From assembly GCF_024807945.1 (NCBI RefSeq), contig NZ_JANUFD010000002.1, positions 248,001 through 312,000 of the forward strand: 64,000 bases of DNA. The letters are read 5' to 3'. Source of the DNA: Pseudomonas sp. JUb42 (GTDB lineage: Bacteria; Pseudomonadota; Gammaproteobacteria; Pseudomonadales; Pseudomonadaceae). The notes beneath the pieces are model-generated. The model searched no databases. It was not told the origin of the DNA and saw nothing but the letters and a program-made list of their open reading frames with translations. Each line of letters opens with the position of its first letter. Positions within the stretch are counted from its first letter, which is position 1. Positions 57,298 to 64,000 of the stretch are shown here, piece by piece. Position numbers and translations under genes: made by a program.

Positions 57298-58329
57298 TCA
57301 GTTCGCTTCGGTCTCTGAGTCTTCCTTGGCCGGGAAGATCAGGCTGGCAACGATGCCAATGACCAGTACCACCATGACAATGAGCAGGCTGGTATTGGCG
57401 CTGATGCTGTAGCCATGGTGGAACAAATGGTCAGTCGCATTCAGGCCCAGCTTGATGGCGATGAAGAAGAGCAGCGCGATCACTGCTTTTTCCAGGTGGA
57501 CCAGGTAGCGCTTGAGCGCCTCGAGAACGAAGTACATGGTGCGCAGGCCAAGGATGGCGAAAAGCATGGCCGAGTAAACGATCAGCGGCTCACGGCTCAC
57601 GGCGATGACGGCGGGGACCGAGTCAAAGGCGAACAGTACGTCCGAGACTTCGGCGACCACCAGACACAGGAACAGCGGAGTGGCGAAGATCGCGCCCTTG
57701 GCTGCCAGGCTCATGCCGGCGTTTTCCGGCTTGGTGATTTCACCTTCCAGGGTCTTGCGGCTGACGAAGAACTGGTTACCGTGCAGCTTCGGCCAGACCG
57801 GGAACAGCTTGGAGGCGAAGCGGTAGGCCAGGTGAGTGGAATAGTCTTCCTCTTCTTCGTCATCACCACCGGCCCTGAGCATCATGATGGCGGTCCAGGC
57901 CACGATAACGGCGAATATCACCTCGACCCACGGGCCGAAGGCCAGCAGTCCAGTGCCGATCGCGACGAAGACGCCACGGAACACGATGGCGCCGATGATG
58001 CCCCAGTACAGCACGCGGTGGCGCAGGCCGTCAGGCACCTTGAACCAGGCGAAAATGGCCATGAAGACAAACAGGTTGTCGACGCTCAGGACCTTTTCCA
58101 GGGCATAACCGGTGACGAACAGGCTGGCCACTTCCGGGCCGTGCTGGACGTAGAGGAAGCCGGCGAAGGCCAGGGAGAGGGCGATCCAGAAGATCGACCA
58201 GATCGAGGCCTTGGCCAGGGACACCGGCTTGTCGCCACGGTGCGTGATCATATCCAGCAACATGGCGCCAACGGCCATCCCGACGAAAACCGCCATCGTC
58301 AGAGGGGGAAAACCAATCTGCGTATCCAA
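57298..58329 (-). CDS. terC: TerC integral membrane protein
   Basis: A 343-aa protein with about nine membrane segments. The family signature GYALEKVLSVDNLFVFMAIF carries membrane acidic residues implicated in metal transport; LVVAEVSDVLFAFDSVPAVI is the second repeat's counterpart. A TTG start at 58329 is chosen because MDTQIGFPPLTMAVFV aligns with the enteric TerC N-terminus and AAGG lies 9 nt upstream. Predicted membrane anchor of the Ter complex and possibly a metal exporter. Confidence 0.93.
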   Translation of the reverse strand: MDTQIGFPPLTMAVFVGMAVGAMLLDMITHRGDKPVSLAKASIWSIFWIALSLAFAGFLYVQHGPEVASLFVTGYALEKVLSVDNLFVFMAIFAWFKVPDGLRHRVLYWGIIGAIVFRGVFVAIGTGLLAFGPWVEVIFAVIVAWTAIMMLRAGGDDEEEEDYSTHLAYRFASKLFPVWPKLHGNQFFVSRKTLEGEITKPENAGMSLAAKGAIFATPLFLCLVVAEVSDVLFAFDSVPAVIAVSREPLIVYSAMLFAILGLRTMYFVLEALKRYLVHLEKAVIALLFFIAIKLGLNATDHLFHHGYSISANTSLLIVMVVLVIGIVASLIFPAKEDSETEAN

Positions 58330-58340
58330 GACTAAGTACC

Positions 58341-58790
58341 TTAAAGTTCGAAATCAGCCGGGTTCAGACCCAGCTCGAGGCATATCTGGCGGCAGGCCGC
58401 CTTTTCTTTCTGGTCGAAATTGCCATCGGATGCACCGATGGCGCAGGCGACCCGCACCAACAGACGCGCCGCGCCGTCGTTGCCTTTGATCTTGTTGATG
58501 ACTTTCAACGCTTCGGCCTGACCGATCTGGTAGTCGAACTCGAACTTGCTGACCGAGTCGTTGAACGCCTTGATCACGTCGCTCAGGTTGAACACCTTGA
58601 GCTCAGGCGAATTGTTGATGAAACCGGTCATCTTCATTTTCTCGGACGAAGAGACTTCACCGTCGGCCGCCGCGATCATCGCGCAGGCCGCAGCAGTGGC
58701 TTCCATGAAGTTCTTATTCTTGAACTTCGAGACTTCGGTGGTGAGCGCTTCACGCGCCTTTGCGGCATTGGTTTTGAGCCATTCCAACAT
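58341..58790 (-). CDS. terB: Tellurite resistance protein TerB
   Basis: A 149-aa all-helical protein with two acidic metal-binding repeats: AADGEVSSSEKMKMTGF and ASDGNFDQKEKAACRQIC. TerB binds metal and contacts TerC in the enteric system. Lies 11 bp before terC in the operon. Confidence 0.94.
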   Translation of the reverse strand: MLEWLKTNAAKAREALTTEVSKFKNKNFMEATAAACAMIAAADGEVSSSEKMKMTGFINNSPELKVFNLSDVIKAFNDSVSKFEFDYQIGQAEALKVINKIKGNDGAARLLVRVACAIGASDGNFDQKEKAACRQICLELGLNPADFEL

Positions 58791-58838
58791 GATGCAATCC
58801 TCGGAAAGCGAGGCGGTCTGCCTCGCGAAATCAACGGT

Positions 58839-60005
58839 TTATTTGGAGCCGGCAGACCAGCGCATGCCCCAGTTGTAAGCCTGGTCCATGGGCGAATGAC
58901 TCTTGTGGAAATCGACCCGGCGGGTAACCTTCACGGCACCGTTGTCGTTTTCCAGCAACGCGATGGCGCACATTCCCAGACGCCCGCCCTCCTCGTTCAG
59001 ACGTACTTCGATTTCCGGTTGCCCTGGCACGAAGATGGTTGCCACACCGTCGGTTTCCCGCCAGTTCGGCGCACCGTCGTAGATGAAGGCAAAGACCAGG
59101 ATGCGGCGGATCTCGCTCCATTTCTGGCCGTTGATATGCAGCCACTCACCGTCGGAAACCGAGCCGGTGCGGTCGTCCCCCATCAACTGAATGTAGGGCT
59201 CGTTCTTCAGGTCGCCAAAGGCATTGCCCAGGGCCTGCACCGCGCCCTTGTAGCCGTCCTGCAACTCGAACAGGCAACCGACGTCGAGGTCGATGGACTT
59301 GCTCTTGGAGAAGAAGCCACCGCCGGACTTGCCCCGGTTCCAGTTCAGGTTGACCTTGATTTCGCCAAAACCGGCAGCGGTCTTGGCCAGACTGATGGAG
59401 GAACGGGTCTTGTCCAGAGTGACCTTGCTCAGGCTGACCGTGGCCTTGGGTGCTGCGGGCGCGGGTGCAGGCTGCGGCGCGGCGACCGGCGTTGGGGCCG
59501 GGGCCGCGATTTCGACGCCAAAGTGCTTGGCCAATGGCTCCAGGCCACCGGCAAAGCCCTGGCCGACGCAGCGAAACTTCCAGGCGCCCTGGCGGCGATA
59601 GAACTCGCCAAGAATCAGCGCTGTTTCCTGCATGCCACTGGTAGGAATCTGCGCGTCGATATCACCGGCCACGGCGATGCTCAGGGTCGAGACACCGGCA
59701 AAACTGGCTTTGTTTTCGTGGATCGTCGCCGTCAGGGCGACACGCTCTACAGCCGCGTCGAGGCGGCTCAGGTCAACGCTGAAGGTGGCACGCCCGGCAG
59801 CAGCGTCGGTCAGCTGCACAGCCCCACCCAATACGTTGGGCTGGCCGTAGAAGCACATGTCCTGATCGCCGCGAACCTTGCCGTCGCCATTCAGGGCAAA
59901 CGCGGAAACGTCGATATCGGCCCCTGCAAGCGGGCTGTAGGCCACGTCGACGCGCAATGAACCGGTCGCTACCGGCGCATTGCCACCCGGTACCAGGGAG
60001 GTCAT
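58839..60005 (-). CDS. terA: TerA-type protein, double TerD domain
   Basis: A 388-aa protein with two TerD-related domains (about 5-165 and 190-385) joined by an Ala/Pro linker. The first lacks the GDNRTG loop; the second keeps a shortened form (IQLMGDDRTGSVSDGEWLHI). That pattern fits TerA. It overlaps terZ by 4 nt (ATGA) and precedes terB by 48 bp. Likely a partner of the TerD paralogues. Confidence 0.88.
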   Translation of the reverse strand: MTSLVPGGNAPVATGSLRVDVAYSPLAGADIDVSAFALNGDGKVRGDQDMCFYGQPNVLGGAVQLTDAAAGRATFSVDLSRLDAAVERVALTATIHENKASFAGVSTLSIAVAGDIDAQIPTSGMQETALILGEFYRRQGAWKFRCVGQGFAGGLEPLAKHFGVEIAAPAPTPVAAPQPAPAPAAPKATVSLSKVTLDKTRSSISLAKTAAGFGEIKVNLNWNRGKSGGGFFSKSKSIDLDVGCLFELQDGYKGAVQALGNAFGDLKNEPYIQLMGDDRTGSVSDGEWLHINGQKWSEIRRILVFAFIYDGAPNWRETDGVATIFVPGQPEIEVRLNEEGGRLGMCAIALLENDNGAVKVTRRVDFHKSHSPMDQAYNWGMRWSAGSK

Positions 60006-60589
60006 GAGCGCACGGCCTCGACCGCCAGGCTGACCAGATCGTCGGCGGTACGGCCATTGGTGGTCACACCGACGGCCTTGAAGTCCCAGCCGCCCGCGCC
60101 ACGGCTCAGGCTGGCCATGACGATACCAGTATGACCCCCCTTCTCGGACAGGTTGAAACGGGCCAGTTCCTTGCGCGCAGCGGTATCGGAAATGCGGCAG
60201 TAGGCGTTCTCGACTTTCTCGAAGTTCTGCCCGGTGAAGCTGTTGACGGTGAATACCAGGTATTTGACGCTGGCCGGCAAGCGGCTCAGGTCAACGGCGA
60301 TGGATTCGTCGTCGCCATCACCTTCGCCTGTGCGGTTGTCGCCGGAGTGCTGGATCGAGCCGTCCTTGGACTGCAACTGGCGGAACCAGACCAGGTCAAC
60401 TGGCTTGAGCTGTTCGTCGAACAGAATGCAGGATGCATCCAGATCGATTTCGCCACCGTTGCCCATCAGTTTGCCGAAGAAACCGCTTTTTGCGGCGTCC
60501 CAGCCCAGGCCGAGGGAGATTTTGCTCAGGCTGCTGCCTGCGGTTTTCTCCAGGGAAATCGTCTGGTTCTTGGTGAGTGTCAATGCCAT
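60002..60589 (-). CDS. terZ: TerZ-type TerD-family protein
   Basis: A 195-aa TerD domain with intact calcium loops (GEIDLDASCILFDEQLKP; QHSGDNRTGEGDGDDESI). AAGGAG stands 7 nt before the ATG. It opens the terZABCDE order known from enteric tellurite loci and starts 2 bp after the HAD-IB stop, so biosynthetic and Ter genes are one transcript here. Confidence 0.92.
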   Translation of the reverse strand: MALTLTKNQTISLEKTAGSSLSKISLGLGWDAAKSGFFGKLMGNGGEIDLDASCILFDEQLKPVDLVWFRQLQSKDGSIQHSGDNRTGEGDGDDESIAVDLSRLPASVKYLVFTVNSFTGQNFEKVENAYCRISDTAARKELARFNLSEKGGHTGIVMASLSRGAGGWDFKAVGVTTNGRTADDLVSLAVEAVRS

Positions 60590-60591
60590 TG

Positions 60592-61347
60592 TTACGCTCC
60601 TTGTTGATCATTCGGCCCCTGGCCAACGCCAGGGACACCTGTTACCGAATTCTGCGTGGCTTCCCCCGGTTTGACCCGGCTGCCGATCCTGGCGATACGC
60701 AGGCGGCCGCGCTGCCAGGCCGGATGGAAGTGCCGCCAGTGGGCATCCTGGGCGGCGGCCAGCAGTTCGTGGTCGCCGCGGGTGTCACCCCAGGCCCGCA
60801 GGCGGTACTGCGTGAGGGGGCCGTAGACCGCCTCCAGGCGCAGCACCTTGGCTTCGCAGCGGCAGTTGTTGCCGCTAAGGCGCCCGGTCAGATAGCCATC
60901 GACCACCTCCAGTTCAGTGGCGATCAGCTTGATCCCCAGGTGCTCGGCAAAGGGCTTGAGGACCAGGCTGGGCGAGGCCGAGCAAATGGTCACTTGAGCC
61001 CCTGAAGCCAACTCCCCCGCTACCGACTTCACGCCCGCCGGGCGCATGAGCCGCGACCAGAAGCGTGCGCGGAACTCCACGGCTTTCTGCTCGACCCAAT
61101 CGACTTTTATGCCGGTAAGGAAGTTGGCGATCAAGTTCGCTTTTAATTCATCTCGTGTCAGACCTTTCCCCAGGTAGCGTAGGGCGGAGGGCAACATGCG
61201 CACCATCCGCCAGGCAAACGCGCGATTGCCGAAGGCAAACTTGAGGAACGGGACGAAGCTGTCCCGGGTGGTCAGGGTGCCGTCGAAGTCGAACACCGAC
61301 AGTACCTTCGCCCCATCGGGGCCTGCTTCAAGCATTTCTTGTGTCAT
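60592..61347 (-). CDS. HAD-IB family phosphatase in the Ter-linked module
   Basis: A 251-aa HAD hydrolase. Nucleophile motif SVFDFDGTLTTRDSFVPFL near residue 20, and the C-terminal metal motif AWGDTRGDHELL. The ATG at 61347 overlaps the stop of the CitE-like gene (ATGA); a longer in-frame form is rejected for that reason. In comparative studies of Ter loci such HAD enzymes are part of a predicted nucleoside-like metabolite pathway. The substrate is unknown. Confidence 0.87.
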   Translation of the reverse strand: MTQEMLEAGPDGAKVLSVFDFDGTLTTRDSFVPFLKFAFGNRAFAWRMVRMLPSALRYLGKGLTRDELKANLIANFLTGIKVDWVEQKAVEFRARFWSRLMRPAGVKSVAGELASGAQVTICSASPSLVLKPFAEHLGIKLIATELEVVDGYLTGRLSGNNCRCEAKVLRLEAVYGPLTQYRLRAWGDTRGDHELLAAAQDAHWRHFHPAWQRGRLRIARIGSRVKPGEATQNSVTGVPGVGQGPNDQQGA

Positions 61348-62291
61348 CGACCTACCTCGGCCAGGCGAATGGGTTCCATAAGACTGACATCGGTTTGTTT
61401 CACCCCATGCCACTGCGCCCGTTCGATAATTTTCGTCGCCCAATTGAAATGGGTGGCTGGCTCGCACATCGCGTCGTTGTGCTTAAAAACCGCCGGGGCA
61501 GACTCATTGAGAATCAACCGGGCGCAATTGAGTTCCTCAATGCCGACGCGAAGTACTTCATGGATCAGGCTGATCTGTGCCGGATGGATGGCGGTCTTGC
61601 CCACCAGACCGTGGGAAAGGTCCAGTTCCAGCTCTTCCAGCAACAGCGCAGGTGAAGCGATGGACTCGAAGACTGGCGCCGTCAGGGCAAACCCCTGGGC
61701 GCCGAGAATCCCGGCCAGCATGGGAATCACGTAGCCCATGGGCGTTTGATACAACGTCACGTTGGGATTGCGGCGCAGGCCCAGGCAGCCCATCAGGTCG
61801 TTGCCGCCGATGCGCAGGGCGATGATTCGCTCGCCCAGGGTCTGGGCCAATGCCTGGCCCAGCTCGACCATGGCGTTAGGGCTGAAGACCTCGCGCGTCT
61901 CTAGCGTCGGCATCAGCGCCAGGCGTGGGTCCGACACCGCGCTGGCCCAGGCGGGCAACGATGCCAGGGTCAACTTGGGCACCACGAAGCCGTCGATCAG
62001 GTACATCAGCGGCCAGTCGTTCAGCACTGCGGCCATCTCGACATCCCGAGGCCGTACGAACACCAGAGGCCCATTGGCCGGACGCCCGCCCCCTGCTTCG
62101 ATGCGCAACAGCAGGTCGCGCAGGTTCTGCAAGGCCGTGTCGACATCGGTGAAGGCCACGGCGTCTTCCAGGCAAATCACCAGCGAGCGCAGTTCAGGCA
62201 ACTTCTGGCCCAGGACGATATCGAGGATGTCTTCCCGGGTGGCGGGCATGTACAGCGTCGCGCCCAGGGCGTAGGGAGAAATTCGCTTCAT
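61344..62291 (-). CDS. CitE/HpcH-like lyase of the Ter module
   Basis: A 315-aa TIM-barrel of the HpcH/HpaI-citrate lyase beta superfamily: LVICLEDAVAFTDVDTALQN, FVRPRDVEMAAVL, ALMPTLETREVFSPNAMVEL and IALRIGGNDLMGCLGLRRNP. No citF or citD is present, so it is not a citrate lyase. Its stop and start codons overlap those of its two neighbours. It probably makes or breaks a C-C bond in the metabolite made by this module. Confidence 0.87.
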   Translation of the reverse strand: MKRISPYALGATLYMPATREDILDIVLGQKLPELRSLVICLEDAVAFTDVDTALQNLRDLLLRIEAGGGRPANGPLVFVRPRDVEMAAVLNDWPLMYLIDGFVVPKLTLASLPAWASAVSDPRLALMPTLETREVFSPNAMVELGQALAQTLGERIIALRIGGNDLMGCLGLRRNPNVTLYQTPMGYVIPMLAGILGAQGFALTAPVFESIASPALLLEELELDLSHGLVGKTAIHPAQISLIHEVLRVGIEELNCARLILNESAPAVFKHNDAMCEPATHFNWATKIIERAQWHGVKQTDVSLMEPIRLAEVGR

Positions 62292-63382
62292 CAGCTCACA
62301 CTCCGAATGATGGTCACTGCACGGTAAGGGCCGAGTGCAGCACCGGCCTCTTCCACGTCGATACCGGCCAGACCTGTCAGGTGCATCAGCAACTGCACGT
62401 CCGGGTCGGCGCGATCACGCACCAGTACCCGGTCAGGAACGCGGCGCAGCACCGCGCGGGTGGCCTCGGCAATGCCCGGCTTCACCCGATTCAGATTGGC
62501 AATCTGGAATCGATCGGCCAGGCCAGCCACTACACTCAAGGCCGAGGCTTGCAGGGCCAGGGCCTGTTCTTGGTTCCATGGTCGGGTTGGCGCCACATCC
62601 ACCGTCAGGCGCGCCGCCTCAATGCGCTCGATAAAGTCGACGGTAACGTCATGCTCCTGCAGGTGTTTGTATATGACGCAGCCATGCAGGCCGCCTGCGG
62701 CAGGCCAGATCGAGCGCGAGACCAGACCGGATACGGTAGCGCCGAGAATCCCCGACGGAATGATCCAGTCGTCGGACGATGCCGCAAGCCATGCGCGACC
62801 GCAGGGATCGGCCAGCACAACCAGACGCGGTGTCGAGGGAAAACGCAGGTCGCCCGCGAGGCTGCGCTGGATTTCCCCGGCGATGGCGCCCTTGCCGGTC
62901 CAGCCATCGACGAAGACGATGTTCTCGGCGCCATGACGGGCAATGATCAATTCCAGGGCGACCGTATCGATACCGCGATCACGCACGATGCTGATGCCGT
63001 AGTGCTGGGCATCGCGGCCGCGCTCGACCAAGGCCCTACGCAACAGCACGCCCAGGGGCAGCCCGGCGCGCACGAACGACACCAGAGCAATGCCCGGCCC
63101 CCGATATTCAGCATCCAGCGCCAACGCCAGCGCCTGCACATCGGCCGCCATGCGCGCAGCGTTCTGGGTCATGGCCCGCTCATAGAGGGCCATATGGGTA
63201 GCCGACGGCGCCGACTCCTCACTGATCATCTCGGAGTAATGCTTCTGCCTGCTCTGGATCAGCCGCTCTTTTTCAAGCACGTCGGTCATGACCATATCGA
63301 CCGGCTGCAGCAGGAAATGCACATCGGCAGGCAGGTAGCTGCCGCTGCCCACGGTATTGAGTTGCGCCAGTGAGTTATCCAT
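62291..63382 (-). CDS. StiP-type protein (phosphoribosyltransferase-like; 'cysteine protease StiP' family)
   Basis: A 363-aa protein. VSFVRAGLPLGVLLRRAL and IVFVDGWTGKGAI resemble the PRPP-binding parts of a type I phosphoribosyltransferase, the latter the PRPP loop. Databases name the family stress-induced cysteine protease StiP, but Ter-locus analyses treat it as a PRTase. Start MDNSLAQLNTVGSG at 63382 overlaps the upstream HAD gene by 8 nt. With the CitE-like and HAD genes it would act in a ribosylated product pathway. Confidence 0.82.
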   Translation of the reverse strand: MDNSLAQLNTVGSGSYLPADVHFLLQPVDMVMTDVLEKERLIQSRQKHYSEMISEESAPSATHMALYERAMTQNAARMAADVQALALALDAEYRGPGIALVSFVRAGLPLGVLLRRALVERGRDAQHYGISIVRDRGIDTVALELIIARHGAENIVFVDGWTGKGAIAGEIQRSLAGDLRFPSTPRLVVLADPCGRAWLAASSDDWIIPSGILGATVSGLVSRSIWPAAGGLHGCVIYKHLQEHDVTVDFIERIEAARLTVDVAPTRPWNQEQALALQASALSVVAGLADRFQIANLNRVKPGIAEATRAVLRRVPDRVLVRDRADPDVQLLMHLTGLAGIDVEEAGAALGPYRAVTIIRSVS

Positions 63383-64000
63383 GGAGAGCGTCCTTGACCA
63401 TGGCGGCCAGTTGGCTGCGCGCCGGGGTCGACCAGAACGTGCACAAATCCATGAAGCCCAGGTCGGTGATGCTGTCGCCGAAGCCCAGCACCGGCCGCGT
63501 GCCATTGACGGCGCGATCCAGTTCCAGCAGATGCTCAACGGCAACGCGCTTGGCCAGGCCATCGGGCAGCAGCGCCAGGTTGTTGCCGTTGCTGTGCACA
63601 TGCATGCCGCCGAGCAGGCCACGCCCGCGAATGTGTTCGAGTACCCGCAGCAGGTCGGTATCACTGCCATCGTTGTGCTTGATCACCACGTAATGCTGCT
63701 GCCCGGCCTCCTCGACCACCCAGCCACGCAGGGACATACCCAGCGCTTCGCCGAGCTGCAAGGCATCGGCGCACAGTGCGGGCAGACGCTGCTGATAGGG
63801 TTCGAGGCGTTCGCCCATCAGCGCGTGCCAATCGCCATTCACCGAGCCGTCCGGGTTGAGAATCACCGCACCGTGGGAACATACCGCACCGCGATTGAAG
63901 CCCAGGTGTACCCGGCCAAAAGCCTCGGCACTGCGGGCGGTAACGGGTACGACGTCGGTGGTCGCCAGCAGCCACTCGACAAAGCTTTTCTGCACGTCGC
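63375..64000 (-). CDS. HAD-superfamily hydrolase of the Ter module (partial, 5' end beyond window)
   Basis: At least 208 residues of a HAD/sucrose-phosphatase-like protein. TTDVVPVTARSAEAFGRVHL is motif II, and VLGFGDSITDLGFMDLCTFW is motif IV with acidic metal ligands. The motif I nucleophile (DxDxT/V) must lie upstream, outside the window. The GTG at 63995 is therefore not the true start. First visible gene of the ter transcript here. Confidence 0.85.
   Translation of the reverse strand, partial: DVQKSFVEWLLATTDVVPVTARSAEAFGRVHLGFNRGAVCSHGAVILNPDGSVNGDWHALMGERLEPYQQRLPALCADALQLGEALGMSLRGWVVEEAGQQHYVVIKHNDGSDTDLLRVLEHIRGRGLLGGMHVHSNGNNLALLPDGLAKRVAVEHLLELDRAVNGTRPVLGFGDSITDLGFMDLCTFWSTPARSQLAAMVKDALHG

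Noticed and set aside
61344..62291. Citrate lyase beta subunit (citE)
   Set aside because: No citD, citF, citC or citG neighbours; the Ter context supports a CitE-like lyase of another pathway.

Overview
This is high-GC chromosomal DNA of a Pseudomonas, most likely of the fluorescens/putida side of the genus. The neighbourhoods asd-leuB-leuDC-LysR and gltX-(HlyD/MFS)-uvrB-aminotransferase are typical of that genus. So are the divergent etfBA/etfQO pair, the mqo-type malate dehydrogenase and the many intergenic REP sequences (core GGGAGCGAATTCATTCGCGA). There is no CRISPR array, insertion sequence, prophage or rRNA.

Layout. 1-7.2 kb: a MocR-type regulator (cut by the window edge), a three-gene envelope cluster (solute-binding protein, DUF4398 lipoprotein, OmpA-like lipoprotein) and the electron-transfer flavoprotein genes etfBA, divergent from ETF-quinone oxidoreductase. 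A PsrA-type box lies between them. 7.2-14.7 kb: AraC regulator, zinc alcohol dehydrogenase, then a galactonate operon (dgoK-dgoA-dgoD-dgoT-IclR). 14.8-16.7 kb: GST, PPOX-fold flavoprotein, small membrane protein. 17-22.5 kb: lysine/leucine biosynthesis (asd, leuB, leuD, leuC) with a divergent LysR gene. 22.6-28.3 kb: a PAS-GGDEF-EAL protein, a small heat-shock protein with a sigma32 promoter and a ROSE-like RNA thermometer, dusC, a thioesterase and a TetR regulator. 28.5-30.8 kb: gltX followed by an Ala-Glu-Ala-Glu tRNA operon with a strong promoter. 31-37.3 kb: an EmrAB-like efflux pair, uvrB and an aromatic aminotransferase.

37.4-39.6 kb is a more AT-rich accessory stretch with an XRE-type regulator, an orphan protein and an HxD...H oxygenase-like protein. 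39.7-47.6 kb holds an oxygenase divergent from a seven-gene cluster (FMN 2-hydroxy-acid oxidase, FAD-linked 2-hydroxy-acid dehydrogenase, polar amino-acid-type ABC importer, HutC-family regulator) that looks like an uptake and oxidation pathway for an unidentified substrate. 47.7-48.1 kb carries a highly structured leader in front of a small Pseudomonas-type protein. 48.5-52.8 kb: an MFS exporter, an orphan periplasmic protein, a universal stress protein and mqo.

53.3-64 kb is the most system-like part, a Ter (tellurite/stress) locus. terZABCDE-type genes lie downstream of, and are partly translationally coupled to, HAD - StiP-type phosphoribosyltransferase/protease - CitE-like lyase - HAD-IB genes. 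A convergent VWA gene (TerF-like) and an AIM24-family gene sit at the other end. The family is known from comparative genomics as a predicted metal-sensing membrane complex joined to a predicted nucleoside-like metabolite pathway, whose chemistry remains unproven as far as I know. The locus continues beyond the right edge.
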